The notes beneath the pieces are model-generated. The model did not search any database and had not been told where the DNA came from. It worked only from the letters and a program-made list of their open reading frames with translations. Shown in pieces: positions 26,381 through 34,748 of a DNA stretch of 64,000 nt. The first letter of the stretch is position 1. Each line of letters begins with the position of its first letter. The position numbers and the translations under genes are program-made. The DNA lies in contig NZ_FMCU01000011.1 of assembly GCF_900091525.1 (NCBI RefSeq), forward strand, positions 1-64,000, read 5' to 3'. The stretch is from Micromonospora matsumotoense. GTDB taxonomy: Bacteria > Actinomycetota > Actinomycetes > Mycobacteriales > Micromonosporaceae.

Positions 26381-26419
26381 ACGGTGACCTGGAACGGTGA
26401 CCTGGAACGGTGACCTGGA
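26381..26419. repeat. Three perfect tandem copies of a 13-base unit
   Basis: ACGGTGACCTGGA occurs at 26381, 26394 and 26407, ending 21 bases before the ATG of the nucleotidyltransferase operon. It follows a TATCCT (26373-26378) that could be the -10 element, so the repeats would lie in the 5' leader. Confidence 0.85.
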
Positions 26420-26440
26420 GTCGTACGAGGGAGGCCCCGC

Positions 26441-27172
26441 ATGATCGGGATGGTGCTCGCGGCCGGTGCGGGGCGCCGACTGCGCCCGTACACCGACACC
26501 CTGCCCAAGGCGTTGGTGCCGGTGGACGGTGAGACCACCATCCTGGACATCGCGCTGCGCAACCTGGCCGAGGTGGGGCTCACCGAGATCGTGATCGTGG
26601 TCGGCTACGCCGCCGACGCGGTCGTGCAGCGGCAGTCGGCCCTGGAGGAGAAGTACGGCGTCACCCTCACCCTGGTGCACAACGACAAGGCCGAGGAGTG
26701 GAACAACGCCTACTCGCTGTGGCTGGCCCGGGAGCACTTCGCCCGGGGCGTGCTGCTGGTCAACGGCGACACCGTGCACCCGGTGAGCGTGGAGAAGACC
26801 CTGCTGGCCGAGCGCGGTCCGGGCATCCTGCTCGCCGTCGACACCCTCAAGACGCTGGCCGACGAGGAGATGAAGACCACCTTCGACGCCGCCGGCCAGC
26901 TCACCCGGATCACCAAGCTGATGGACCCGGGCGAGGCGTACGGGGAGTACATCGGCGCGACGCTGATCGAGCCGCAGGTGGCCGGGGCGCTCGCCGACGC
27001 GCTGGAGGCGACCTGGCGGCGGGACCCGAACCTCTACTACGAGGACGGCTACCAGGAGTTCGCCGACCGGGGTGGCGAGGTGCGGGCCGCGCCGATCGGG
27101 GACGTCTCCTGGGTCGAGGTCGACAACCACGACGACCTGACCCGGGCGCGGGAGATCGCGTGCCGCTACTAG
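26441..27172 (+). CDS. Sugar/alcohol-phosphate nucleotidyltransferase
   Basis: 243 residues. Nucleotidyltransferase signature at the N-terminus: MVLAAGAGRRLRPYTDTLPKALVPV. Also LLVNGDTVHP and a late WVEVDNHDDLTRA, as in phosphocholine / inositol-1-phosphate cytidylyltransferases of the LicC/IMPCT type. Inferred reaction: CTP plus a phospho-alcohol to CDP-alcohol plus pyrophosphate. It overlaps the next gene by 13 bases, forming a three-gene operon with a G1P-dehydrogenase-like enzyme and a CDP-alcohol phosphotransferase. The natural alcohol phosphate is unknown; the operon suggests glycerol-1-phosphate or a relative. Confidence 0.85.
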   Translation: MIGMVLAAGAGRRLRPYTDTLPKALVPVDGETTILDIALRNLAEVGLTEIVIVVGYAADAVVQRQSALEEKYGVTLTLVHNDKAEEWNNAYSLWLAREHFARGVLLVNGDTVHPVSVEKTLLAERGPGILLAVDTLKTLADEEMKTTFDAAGQLTRITKLMDPGEAYGEYIGATLIEPQVAGALADALEATWRRDPNLYYEDGYQEFADRGGEVRAAPIGDVSWVEVDNHDDLTRAREIACRY

Positions 27173-28227
27173 CCCGTACCATCCTGACCCCGCTGCACAT
27201 CGACGTGCGGCGCGGGGCGGTCGCCGACCTGGCCGCGATCCTCGCCGACGGGCGGATCTCCGCCGGCGGCGACGTGGCGGTGGTGGTCGGCCCCGGGCAG
27301 GGCGGGCAGATCGCCGAGCTGATCCGGCCCTCGCTGCGCTCGGCGGACGTGTTCACCGTGGCCGGCGGCACCCTCGACGCCGCCGACGAGCTGGGCGGCA
27401 AGCTCCGCGAGCGGTCGTACGACGCGGTGGTCGGCATCGGCGGCGGCAAGACCATCGACGTGGCGAAGTACGCGGCCACCCGGCGCGGGCTGCCGATGGT
27501 GACCATGGCGACCAGCCTCGCCAACGACGGCATCGCCTCCCCGGTGGCCAGCCTGATCAACGGCGGCATCAAGGGCTCCTACGGGGTGCACATCCCGATC
27601 GCGGTGATCGTCGACCTCGACTTCGTGGCGGCCGGCCCGGACCAGCACAACCGGGCCGGCATCGGCGACGTGATCAGCAACATCAGCGCCCTGGCCGACT
27701 GGGAACTGGCCCGCCAGGTACGCGGCGAACCGGTCGACGGCCTGGCCGCCTCGCTGGCCCGGATGGGCGCGGAGGCGGTGCTCGCGCACGGCGGCGACAT
27801 GACCGACGACGCGTTCGTCACGGTGCTGGCCGAGGCGCTGATCTCCAGCGGCCTGGCGATGGCGGTCTGCGGCAGCAGCCGACCGGCCAGCGGCGGCTGC
27901 CACGAGATCATGCACGCCATCGACGCCCTCTTCCCGGGCACCTCGTCGCACGGCGAGCTGGCCGGGCTCGGCGCGCTGTTCTGCACCTACCTGCGCGGCG
28001 ACCAGCGGCGCTTCGCGGAGATGTCGGCCTGCCTGGGCCGGCACCGGCTGCCCCGGCTGCCCGCCGACGTGGGGCTGACCGACGAGCAGTTCGTCGAGGC
28101 GGTGCAGTTCGCCCCGGCCACCCGCCCCGACCGGTACACCATCCTGGAGCACCTGGCCATGTCGGTTACCGAGACGCGGGAGCGGCTGGCAGACTACGCC
28201 GGTGCACTCCGCGACCACAGTGGCTGA
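27160..28227 (+). CDS. Iron-containing alcohol dehydrogenase, sn-glycerol-1-phosphate dehydrogenase-like
   Basis: 355 residues. NAD(P)-binding GIGGGKTIDVAKYAA, TSLANDGIASPVASL, and metal/substrate residues in SRPASGGCHEIMHAIDAL and GTSSHGELAGLGALF match the AraM/EgsA group that makes sn-glycerol-1-phosphate from dihydroxyacetone phosphate. This is the stereochemistry of archaeal lipids, found in few bacterial pathways. The GTG at 27160 has GGGAG 6 bases ahead and lies inside the end of the nucleotidyltransferase gene. Alternative: a dehydrogenase for another phosphorylated ketose. Confidence 0.82.
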   Translation: MPLLARTILTPLHIDVRRGAVADLAAILADGRISAGGDVAVVVGPGQGGQIAELIRPSLRSADVFTVAGGTLDAADELGGKLRERSYDAVVGIGGGKTIDVAKYAATRRGLPMVTMATSLANDGIASPVASLINGGIKGSYGVHIPIAVIVDLDFVAAGPDQHNRAGIGDVISNISALADWELARQVRGEPVDGLAASLARMGAEAVLAHGGDMTDDAFVTVLAEALISSGLAMAVCGSSRPASGGCHEIMHAIDALFPGTSSHGELAGLGALFCTYLRGDQRRFAEMSACLGRHRLPRLPADVGLTDEQFVEAVQFAPATRPDRYTILEHLAMSVTETRERLADYAGALRDHSG

Positions 28228-28921
28228 ACCCCGTCCCACCGTTGCCGACTTCCACCGGGTGAACCGGGGCGGCGGCCTGTTCAGCGAGTCGGTCAGCCAG
28301 TGGCTGGGTGCCGTCTTCGCCCTGGTCGCCCAGCGCCTCGGGCTGCGCCCGACCGCGCTGACCATCACCAACCTGGTGCTCGGCCTGGCCGCCTCGGTGA
28401 CCGTAGTGGCGCTCGCCGGCCGGGTCGCCGCCGGCACCGTGCCGGCGTGGGTGGTCGGGCTGGTCGCGCTGGTCGGCTGGCAGGTCGCGTACGCCCTCGA
28501 CTGCGCCGACGGGCAGCTCGCCCGGGTGACCGGCCAGGGCAGCGCGGCGGGGGCCCGGGTCGACGTGCTCTGCGACGTGGCCGCCCAGATCGCCCTGGTC
28601 GCCGCGTTGTCGGCCACCGCCGTGGCGCAGCGCCCGAGCACCCCGACCTGGCTGATCGCCACCTTCGCCGGCACCTGGATGGTCAACCTGGTGACCTCGG
28701 TGATGCAGGCCGGCCCCAACGCGGCCAGCATGGTCACCTCGACCTCGCTGCCGGTACGCCTGGTCAAGCTGGTCCGCGACTACGGCGCGGTGATCTTCGT
28801 GGCCGGGCTGGTGCTGATGGTCGTGCCCGCGCTGGTGTTCTGGGTGATCGTGGCGTTCACGATCGTGAACGGCGGATTCCTGCTGGCCAGCATCGCCTTC
28901 TCCGCCCGCGCCTCGCTGTAG
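28202..28921 (+). CDS. CDP-alcohol phosphotransferase (integral membrane)
   Basis: 239 residues with about six membrane segments. It contains the full CDP-alcohol phosphotransferase signature DCADGQLARVTGQGSAAGAR followed by VDVLCD (DxxDGxxAR...GxxxDxxxD). It moves a phospho-alcohol from a CDP-activated form to a hydroxyl acceptor, making a phospholipid or phosphodiester. It begins inside the end of the dehydrogenase gene at GTG 28202; GTG 28220, overlapping the stop as GTGGCTGA, is an equally good start. Third gene of the operon, and it defines the end product as membrane-associated. Confidence 0.88.
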   Translation: MHSATTVAEPRPTVADFHRVNRGGGLFSESVSQWLGAVFALVAQRLGLRPTALTITNLVLGLAASVTVVALAGRVAAGTVPAWVVGLVALVGWQVAYALDCADGQLARVTGQGSAAGARVDVLCDVAAQIALVAALSATAVAQRPSTPTWLIATFAGTWMVNLVTSVMQAGPNAASMVTSTSLPVRLVKLVRDYGAVIFVAGLVLMVVPALVFWVIVAFTIVNGGFLLASIAFSARASL

Positions 28922-29045
28922 AGGGGAATGGGCGGTCACCAACTTGTGCCGGGATCGTTCTTCAGGTGGCAATAAGACGCATCAGAGGGGGTCTGCTGCA
29001 CTGATAGGTGACAGTTTCAGTCACGCGGCCTGACTGGCCCGTGGG

Positions 29046-29328
29046 ACCATGATGGTCAAGGCCAACCAGCCGACGTTGTTCGCCCCACTGACGCGGCTGC
29101 CGTGGGCAGATGTGCCGGTCGGGGACCAACACCGCGACGCCGGGCACGGCTGTCGTGAGACCCGGACCGTCAAGGCGTTGACCGTGCAGACTTCCCGATG
29201 GTATCGGCTTCCCCCACGCCCAGCAGGCCGTCCGGATCACCCGTACTCGCACGGCGGCCGGCAAGCGCACACGGGAGGCCGTCTATCTGGTGGCGTCACT
29301 ACCCGACGCCGAGATCCTGATCGGATAA
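29046..29328 (+). pseudogene. ISAs1-type transposase relic with frameshift
   Basis: The plus strand reads MMVKANQPTLFAPLTRLPWA and DQHRDAGHGCRETRTVKAL, then after a one-base insertion near 29197-29201 continues as GFPHAQQAVRITRTRTAAGK, ending LPDAEILIG and TAA (29326-29328). These are the VKANQPTL and FPHAQQ.VRI.R segments of ISAs1-family transposases. Both ends of the gene are missing. The rest of 28922-29368 shows nothing recognisable. Confidence 0.75.
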
Positions 29329-29368
29329 ACTGCTGTCACTTAAGCGGGTCGATCGACGAGAGATTGGC

Positions 29369-29968
29369 CTATCGGTCACGGTTCACCTCTCGCGGACCTA
29401 CCCGAAGAAGGGCGATCGCGCCGGCCAATAGGAGGATGAACGCTGTGACGGAAGCTGAGTAGTCATGGTCCACCCGCACAGGCCAGTCCCACGCGAAACC
29501 GGTGTTGACGGGGCTGCCGATGGTCATGGCGGTCATCGCCGACGCGACCGGAAGTAGCCAAGAGAGGCGAGCCCCCATGAGCGCTGCCGAAACCAGGGCG
29601 AGCCCGGTGAACCCGACGAGGTTGCGGACAGATGCCGTCATGCCGATCGGGCCGTTCAGATGCTGGGTCATGCCGATCGTCCCGAGCAGCGCGACTGATC
29701 CAAGAGCAGCGGCTTGCGCTGTCCGGTACCAGGCCAGTGCGCGAACGGCAGAACCGTCGATCTCGGGGGAAGGCGTGCGCAACGACACGCCGATAGCCAC
29801 CGAGGAGACGAGCGGCAGAAAGACGACCCAGGGAACAGCAAGCTCGGTGTAGGAACTCGTCCGGAATTCCGATGCACCGACGACGAGGCCGGCGGCTTGG
29901 GCGACTATCACCGCCGCCGCGGCGGCAAGCACGCGGCGGCTACGAAGATACAGCAATATTCCGATCAC
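29369..29968 (-). CDS. ABC-operon membrane protein (199 aa)
   Basis: Five or six hydrophobic segments (for example LAAAAAVIVAQAAGLVVGA and VPWVVFLPLVSSVAIGVSL). No family recognised. Its start overlaps the stop of the larger membrane protein by 4 bases (ATGA). It is third in an operon with an ABC ATPase, so it is probably a permease subunit or accessory. Composition is less GC-rich than the flanking genes. Confidence 0.7.
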   Translation of the reverse strand: MIGILLYLRSRRVLAAAAAVIVAQAAGLVVGASEFRTSSYTELAVPWVVFLPLVSSVAIGVSLRTPSPEIDGSAVRALAWYRTAQAAALGSVALLGTIGMTQHLNGPIGMTASVRNLVGFTGLALVSAALMGARLSWLLPVASAMTAMTIGSPVNTGFAWDWPVRVDHDYSASVTAFILLLAGAIALLRVGPREVNRDR

Positions 29969-31251
29969 CGATCACCCTCACCGGTAAAGACGTTGTCACT
30001 CAGCCGGCATGCCTGGATTGAAGCGTAGTTCCTGGCGAACCAGGCCCGACGACCGGCCTCGCCGATTTTGGTGAACCAGGTGAGTCGGGCGACTGCGGCG
30101 TCATCACCAAAGAACTGTCTCATATCGTTGCTCAGCCACGCACGAACGATTTCGATGTTGGCAAAACTGCTGCCGTTGGCCGCCTGGCGGCCAACGCAGG
30201 CGAAGCCCCCAATTCCGATACCGTCCAGATATTCGGAAACCGCACCGCGCATATCCGCCTCGGAGAGGCTGTCGAGGGCGAAGCGATTTGCGCCCGGTCG
30301 GGGCTGCATGGCCACGTCTCGCGGGAGTTGCTCGACCCGGACGAAGTCGGCAGGGGTTCCCTGAACCTTCTCGTGAAGTTCGACAAAAATTGTCGTCAAC
30401 CGCGGAAGCCCATCGCCGAAAGCCGGGTGAATGCAAATCTGAGGCGTGGTCCGGGAACAGCGGTAGGCTATCTTCTCAGGCTCGCCCAGAATACGCCCAT
30501 GCTGACGAAGCACCACACCAGCGGATACTGATGCAACAATGAGGGCCGCGATCATCGTCAGCAGTGGGGCTGTTCGTAGACCCCCCTTGAGCACGATAGC
30601 CAGTATTCCCGCAGCGAGCGCGATGAGCGCGAGATACCACAGCCCCTGTCCGACAATGAGCAGATTGTTCATCGGGCGGAAGATACTGACTTGCTGCATG
30701 GTGACCGGCGACAGGTAGGACCAGGGGGTTCCAGCGTGCCGAAGATTCCAGGCGAAGTACAGGTAGGAAATTAGGGCGACCGTCGGCGGGGTCCACACCC
30801 TGGGGAATAGTCGACCGCACAGGTAACCGACCGTTGCGATGAGAACGAGAGCGATCAGCCCGACCGAGAGCCAGACGAGATTCGGCGCGCCCGCAGTGGC
30901 GCCCAGGGCAGTCTTTACGCCGAGAACCACCGCTACCGTGACGTAGGAGGCGGCAGCGACGAGCACGATGGTTGCCCACTCCAGTGCCGGCGCGGCCAGC
31001 ACGCCCCGGGCCGCACCCATACGCAGGTACGCCGCATTCCTACGGTGCTCGCGCGTCGCAATCCAGGCTGCCAGTCCGGCGATTAGTGGGCCGGACAGCA
31101 TCGATGCGCCGACCATTGCCGAGGTCATGTTCAACCATATGTTGGTTGACGGCCACAGCCACTGAACGGCGAGCGCGCAGTGGGCGAAAATAACAATGGG
31201 AAACGCCAGCAGGGCGACGCTGTGCCGCAGTTCGTGCCGGAAGGCGATCAC
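29965..31251 (-). CDS. ABC-2-like permease with large C-terminal extracytoplasmic domain
   Basis: 428 residues. Six or seven membrane segments occupy residues 1-255 (for example LVWLSVGLIALVLIATVGYL). They are followed by a soluble domain of about 170 residues with cysteines at YRCSRTTPQICIHP, FACVGR and IQACRL. This domain ends the protein, so it is probably outside the membrane. It is coupled by ATGA overlaps to the ATPase before it and the small membrane protein after it. Substrate unknown; export or self-protection is plausible. Lower GC suggests acquisition. Confidence 0.75.
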   Translation of the reverse strand: MIAFRHELRHSVALLAFPIVIFAHCALAVQWLWPSTNIWLNMTSAMVGASMLSGPLIAGLAAWIATREHRRNAAYLRMGAARGVLAAPALEWATIVLVAAASYVTVAVVLGVKTALGATAGAPNLVWLSVGLIALVLIATVGYLCGRLFPRVWTPPTVALISYLYFAWNLRHAGTPWSYLSPVTMQQVSIFRPMNNLLIVGQGLWYLALIALAAGILAIVLKGGLRTAPLLTMIAALIVASVSAGVVLRQHGRILGEPEKIAYRCSRTTPQICIHPAFGDGLPRLTTIFVELHEKVQGTPADFVRVEQLPRDVAMQPRPGANRFALDSLSEADMRGAVSEYLDGIGIGGFACVGRQAANGSSFANIEIVRAWLSNDMRQFFGDDAAVARLTWFTKIGEAGRRAWFARNYASIQACRLSDNVFTGEGDR

Positions 31252-32009
31252 GGCGTCGGCCGCCCGCCCGCGCTCAGCACCGCGCTATAGCCGCGCTCCA
31301 GGACCGTGTCGCCGATCGCGTCGTCGTGCGACTTAGCACTCAGCTCGTCGGCGGAGCCGTCGAAAGAGATTTGCCCGTCGCTGAGTACCAGCACCCGGTC
31401 GGCAACGTGCTGGACCTCGTCCACAAGGTGCGTACTGACCAGAAAGCTCGTCTGATCGCTCAGAACGCGGATGAGCGCCCTGAACTCGATCCGCTGCTGG
31501 GGGTCGAGACCAACTGTTGGCTCGTCGAGGATAACCAATTCGGGCGAGTGAACCACCGCTTGTGCGATACCGACGCGCCGGAGCATTCCACCGGACAGGG
31601 TCCGCATGGTCTGTGATGCACGGTCCTCCAGACCTACTCGACTCAGCGCCTCACGGGAGAGCTTCACGATATACTTGTTGGGAACGGCCTTCAACCAGGC
31701 GCAGTACTCCACGAACTCCTGTGCCGTGAATCCAGGAAAAAAGCCAAAGAACTGCGGCAGGTATCCCGTCCGGCGACGAATATCACGAATCTCCGCCGCA
31801 CGTGTGGCCGACGCTCCAACAACCGACAACGCCCCTGCCGCCGGCTTCCTGATCGTAGCGATCATCTCGAGAAGCGTCGTCTTGCCGGCACCGTTCGGAC
31901 CCAGCAGAACGGAGACACCTTTGGGGACGGAGAAACTAAGGTCTCTGATTACCCAGTTCTTCCCGTACCGCTGCCCGAGCCGGTTACCTTCGACTATGAC
32001 GCTCAACAC
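31248..32009 (-). CDS. ABC transporter ATP-binding protein
   Basis: 253 residues. Walker A GPNGAGKTTLLEM, Q-loop YLPQFFGFFPG, signature TLSGGMLRRVGIAQA, Walker B LVILDEPTVGLDPQQR and the switch His in STHLVDEV. Typical of ABC-2 exporter ATPases. It starts with GTG 32009 after AGGGAAGA. First gene of the three-gene operon. Confidence 0.92.
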   Translation of the reverse strand: MLSVIVEGNRLGQRYGKNWVIRDLSFSVPKGVSVLLGPNGAGKTTLLEMIATIRKPAAGALSVVGASATRAAEIRDIRRRTGYLPQFFGFFPGFTAQEFVEYCAWLKAVPNKYIVKLSREALSRVGLEDRASQTMRTLSGGMLRRVGIAQAVVHSPELVILDEPTVGLDPQQRIEFRALIRVLSDQTSFLVSTHLVDEVQHVADRVLVLSDGQISFDGSADELSAKSHDDAIGDTVLERGYSAVLSAGGRPTP

Positions 32010-32611
32010 TCTTCCCTACTTCTAGCCGACGTGGCAAGGCCGCCGGCAGCCCCCACCTCGCGGCGGGGGCCTGGCCCGCGAGGTGGGTTGCTGCTAGCGC
32101 ACATAGGAGACGATTCTCGCACGTCATCCCGCCTGAACAGATCGGTAATCATGTAGATGACGCTTCTGAACGCGTAGCGGGGCCGAGCGCCGGAGGCGGA
32201 AACCACCGGCAGCCTTCGGCCCCCCTCTCCTTGGCTGAGCGGCTTGTCGGCCCGCGCATCACGCGGGCGATGACCGCTTCGACATGAAGCGGATGACGGC
32301 TCAGGCGGACATTGCCGATCGCCTCTGGGCGTCACGGCTACGCGTCGCCCGCTCATGCTGCGGCAATGGGCAACATGAGAGCGACACGCAGGCCCCCGGC
32401 AGAGACGACTTCGCCAAGAAGCTGCGGACACTCAGAGGGCGGGAGTCACGGTCTTCTTGCGGCCGACCCCTTCCGTAGCATCGACGCATGTCGTACTGTG
32501 AGGCTCCTGGGCAAGCGCTTTCCTGCTGGTGGCGGTTCGCTGACGAGCGCCCCGTCAGGGTGGGTCCTTGTCCGCCACCACCCCCGTCCCTTGAGCCATT
32601 CGGAGGACCAC
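32010..32611. other. Intergenic region, about 600 bases
   Basis: No gene is supported. Next to the ABC operon lies a strong hairpin (32052-32087). Two small adjacent hairpins, GCCCGCG-catca-CGCGGGC and CCGCTTC-gacat-GAAGCGG, occur around 32250-32292. Composition is mixed and partly A/T-richer, in line with a recombination border. Confidence 0.5.
32052..32087. promoter_or_regulatory. 12-bp hairpin in the leader of the ABC operon
   Basis: CCCACCTCGCGG (32052-32063) pairs perfectly with CCGCGAGGTGGG (32076-32087), loop 12, about 43 bases upstream of the GTG at 32009. It could be an attenuator, an operator or a read-through block. Confidence 0.5.
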
Positions 32612-33421
32612 GTGAGCACACGTGAGAACGGCGCGACGCCACGCCACCGGCGGTGGCGACTCGCCCTGGTGCCGCTCGCCACCGTCGGCCTGGTCGCCGC
32701 CGGCCTGGCCGTGACCCAGACCGGCGCCCAGGCCGCCACCTGGCCCACGGCCAAGAGCACCACCACCGTGACCAGCACCCAGTCGGTCAGCGGCACCAAG
32801 GACTACGGCCTGGTGCGCTTCAAGGCCGGCGGCGCGATGGGCGACGGCGGCCAGAGCGAGAGCCAGAAGCCAATCCTCGAACTGGCCGACGGCGCGACGA
32901 TCAAGAACGTGATCATCGGTTCGCCGGCCGCCGACGGCATCCACTGCAAGGGCACCTGCACGCTGATCAACGTGTGGTGGGAGGACGTCGGCGAGGACGC
33001 CGCCACCTTCAGGGGCGGCTCGTCGGCGAACTACACGGTCGACGGCGGTGGTGCCCGGTCCGCCTCGGACAAGGTGTTCCAGCACAACGGCGGCGGCAAG
33101 CTGACCATCAAGAACTTCGACGTCAGCAACTTCGGCAAGCTGTACCGGTCGTGCGGCAACTGCTCGACCCAGTACAAGCGGACCGTCGTCATCCAGAACG
33201 TCACGGTGACCGCCCCCGGCAAGTCGCTCGCCGGCATCAACACCAACTACGGCGACACCGCGACCTTCTCGGGCATCACCATCTATGGCGACAGCAGCCG
33301 GAAGATCTCCATCTGCGACCGCTACACGGGCAACAGCTCCGGTGCCGAACCCGTCAAGACCGGCAGCGGCCCCGACGGCACGTACTGCAAGTACACGTCG
33401 TCGAACATCGTCTACAGGTAG
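32612..33421 (+). CDS. Secreted pectate lyase (PL3 family)
   Basis: 269 residues. Signal peptide (RWRLALVPLATVGLVAAGLA...AQAA). The mature domain has FKAGGAMGDGGQSESQKPIL, DGIHCKGTCTLINVWWEDVGEDAATF, DKVFQHNGGGKLTI and YRSCGNCSTQYKR, matching the PL3 right-handed beta-helix pectate lyases. It cleaves polygalacturonate by calcium-dependent beta-elimination outside the cell. The GTG at 32612 has GGAGGA at a good distance. It has its own terminator downstream and no pectin-use neighbours. Confidence 0.92.
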   Translation: MSTRENGATPRHRRWRLALVPLATVGLVAAGLAVTQTGAQAATWPTAKSTTTVTSTQSVSGTKDYGLVRFKAGGAMGDGGQSESQKPILELADGATIKNVIIGSPAADGIHCKGTCTLINVWWEDVGEDAATFRGGSSANYTVDGGGARSASDKVFQHNGGGKLTIKNFDVSNFGKLYRSCGNCSTQYKRTVVIQNVTVTAPGKSLAGINTNYGDTATFSGITIYGDSSRKISICDRYTGNSSGAEPVKTGSGPDGTYCKYTSSNIVYR

Positions 33422-33470
33422 AGCCGGCTGCAAGTAGGGTCCGGCATCGACGTTCGGCCACAGCCGAGGC

Positions 33471-33506
33471 GGGCCGCGCACGCACCCAGGTGGGCGTGCG
33501 CGGCCC
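33471..33506 (+). terminator. Hairpin terminator after pectate lyase
   Basis: GGGCCGCGCACGC (33471-33483) pairs with GCGTGCGCGGCCC (33494-33506), 13 bp, starting 50 bases after the stop codon. Confidence 0.65.
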
Positions 33507-33688
33507 GTCGCCGTCGCTAGCACCGACGCCCCAGCGAGCGGGCCGCCAGCTTGTCGCCCACGAGAACAGGGCAGGTCACAGCTGCGGAAGGTGTGACGGA
33601 AGACGAATGACAGTTGGCCGTGACATGCGGACGCCTGGACGTCAGAGGTGCGAGAATAGGCGACGTTCCAAGACGCAGGAGGTGAGCC

Positions 33689-33889
33689 GTGATGTCGAGC
33701 AGCGCCGAGCAGATGCCTGAATGGCCGACCGCTGAGCACGTACCGGCCGAGGAGATGGCCCGTCGCCAGGGTGTCCGGCCAATCGCCTCCGTCGACGACC
33801 TCGCACGACCGGGCCTATTCGAGTCCGACGACGAGCTGGACGACTTTCTCGCTGATCTGTATGCCTCCCGCCGGGCCAGCGCCGCGTGA
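33689..33889 (+). CDS. Probable antitoxin of a VapBC-like pair
   Basis: 66 residues, acidic C-terminal half (ESDDELDDFLADLYASR). GTG 33689 has AGGAGG 6 bases ahead; the adjacent ATG 33692 is the alternative. It overlaps the PIN-domain gene by 4 bases (GTGA). No clear DNA-binding fold can be read in it; the assignment rests on size, charge and position. Confidence 0.65.
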   Translation: MMSSSAEQMPEWPTAEHVPAEEMARRQGVRPIASVDDLARPGLFESDDELDDFLADLYASRRASAA

Positions 33890-34290
33890 GCCTGGTAGTC
33901 CTGGACACCGACGTCGCGTCGGCCATTCTGCGCGGCCGGCTACACGACAGGCTCCGCACCCGACTGGTCGGTAAGACCCTGTGCATCACATTCGTCACGC
34001 TCGGGGAGCTGACCAAGTGGACTGCGCTGAGGAGTTGGGGGCCACGCAAGCTGGCCGACCTCGCGCAGTGGCGATCCGGTGTGGTGCTGCTCCCCTTCGA
34101 CGAGGCGGTGGCGACGACCTGGGGTCATCTTCAGGCTCGGGCGCAACATCGCGGGCGGCCCCGGCCGACGAATGACTCCTGGATCGCGGCGTGCTGTCTC
34201 GTCGATCGGCTGCCGCTGGCGACCTTCAATGACAAGGACTACGCCGACTTCGCCGAGTACGACGGCCTCCGGCTCTTCGACGTCTCCTAG
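33886..34290 (+). CDS. PIN-domain ribonuclease (VapC-like toxin)
   Basis: 134 residues. PIN fold with the first acidic residue in LVVLDTDVASAIL, a second in TLGELTKW, and the third cluster in NDSWIAACC, giving the usual acidic metal site. Likely an RNase restrained by the upstream small protein. Starts at the GTG inside the antitoxin stop. Confidence 0.85.
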   Translation: MSLVVLDTDVASAILRGRLHDRLRTRLVGKTLCITFVTLGELTKWTALRSWGPRKLADLAQWRSGVVLLPFDEAVATTWGHLQARAQHRGRPRPTNDSWIAACCLVDRLPLATFNDKDYADFAEYDGLRLFDVS

Positions 34291-34483
34291 CTTCCGGTGC
34301 GGAAGCGGGATGTCCGTCAAACCGGGTCGGGCCCAGATGCGCCTTGGGCGTCTTCGACCGCCGCACCCACCTTGATCGACTCAGTTGGGGCGAAGTTGGG
34401 GTGTCGGCCGCGACGGGATACCGCTACTTCGGCCCACAGGCTTGCCGCTCAGCTCTCGGGCGGCGGTTCGTCCGCACACAGCG

Positions 34484-34514
34484 TGCCCCGGCTCCCGAGA
34501 CGGGAGCCGGGGCA
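34484..34514 (-). terminator. Hairpin terminator of the DUF397/DUF5753 operon
   Basis: TGCCCCGGCTCCCG (34484-34497) and CGGGAGCCGGGGCA (34501-34514) form a perfect 14-bp stem with a 3-base loop, 32 bases beyond the DUF397 stop. Confidence 0.7.
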
Positions 34515-34545
34515 GGTCACTGCCGCAGTGGGTACGAGGGCAGCA

Positions 34546-34740
34546 TCAGTTGCTCTTGAGGGAGTCGACGAAGGCGCGCCAGCCCTGGGCGTCGAAGGCC
34601 AGGGCAGGGCCGGACCTGTCCTTGCTGTCCCGGACGGCCACCCCGCTGCGCAGGTCAGCCACCTCGACACACGCGCCGCCGTTGCCGTCGCTGCGGGTGG
34701 ACTTCCGCCACACCGCGCCGGTGAGGTCCGGGTTCGACAT
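34546..34740 (-). CDS. DUF397 small protein
   Basis: 64 residues with the family hallmarks WRKSTRSDGNGGACVEVA, VAVRDSKDRSGPALAF and WRAFVDSLK. DUF397 proteins accompany DUF5753 helix-turn-helix regulators throughout actinomycetes and are thought to act as their partners. Eight bases separate it from the regulator gene. Confidence 0.9.
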   Translation of the reverse strand: MSNPDLTGAVWRKSTRSDGNGGACVEVADLRSGVAVRDSKDRSGPALAFDAQGWRAFVDSLKSN

Positions 34741-34748
34741 GTCAGCCT

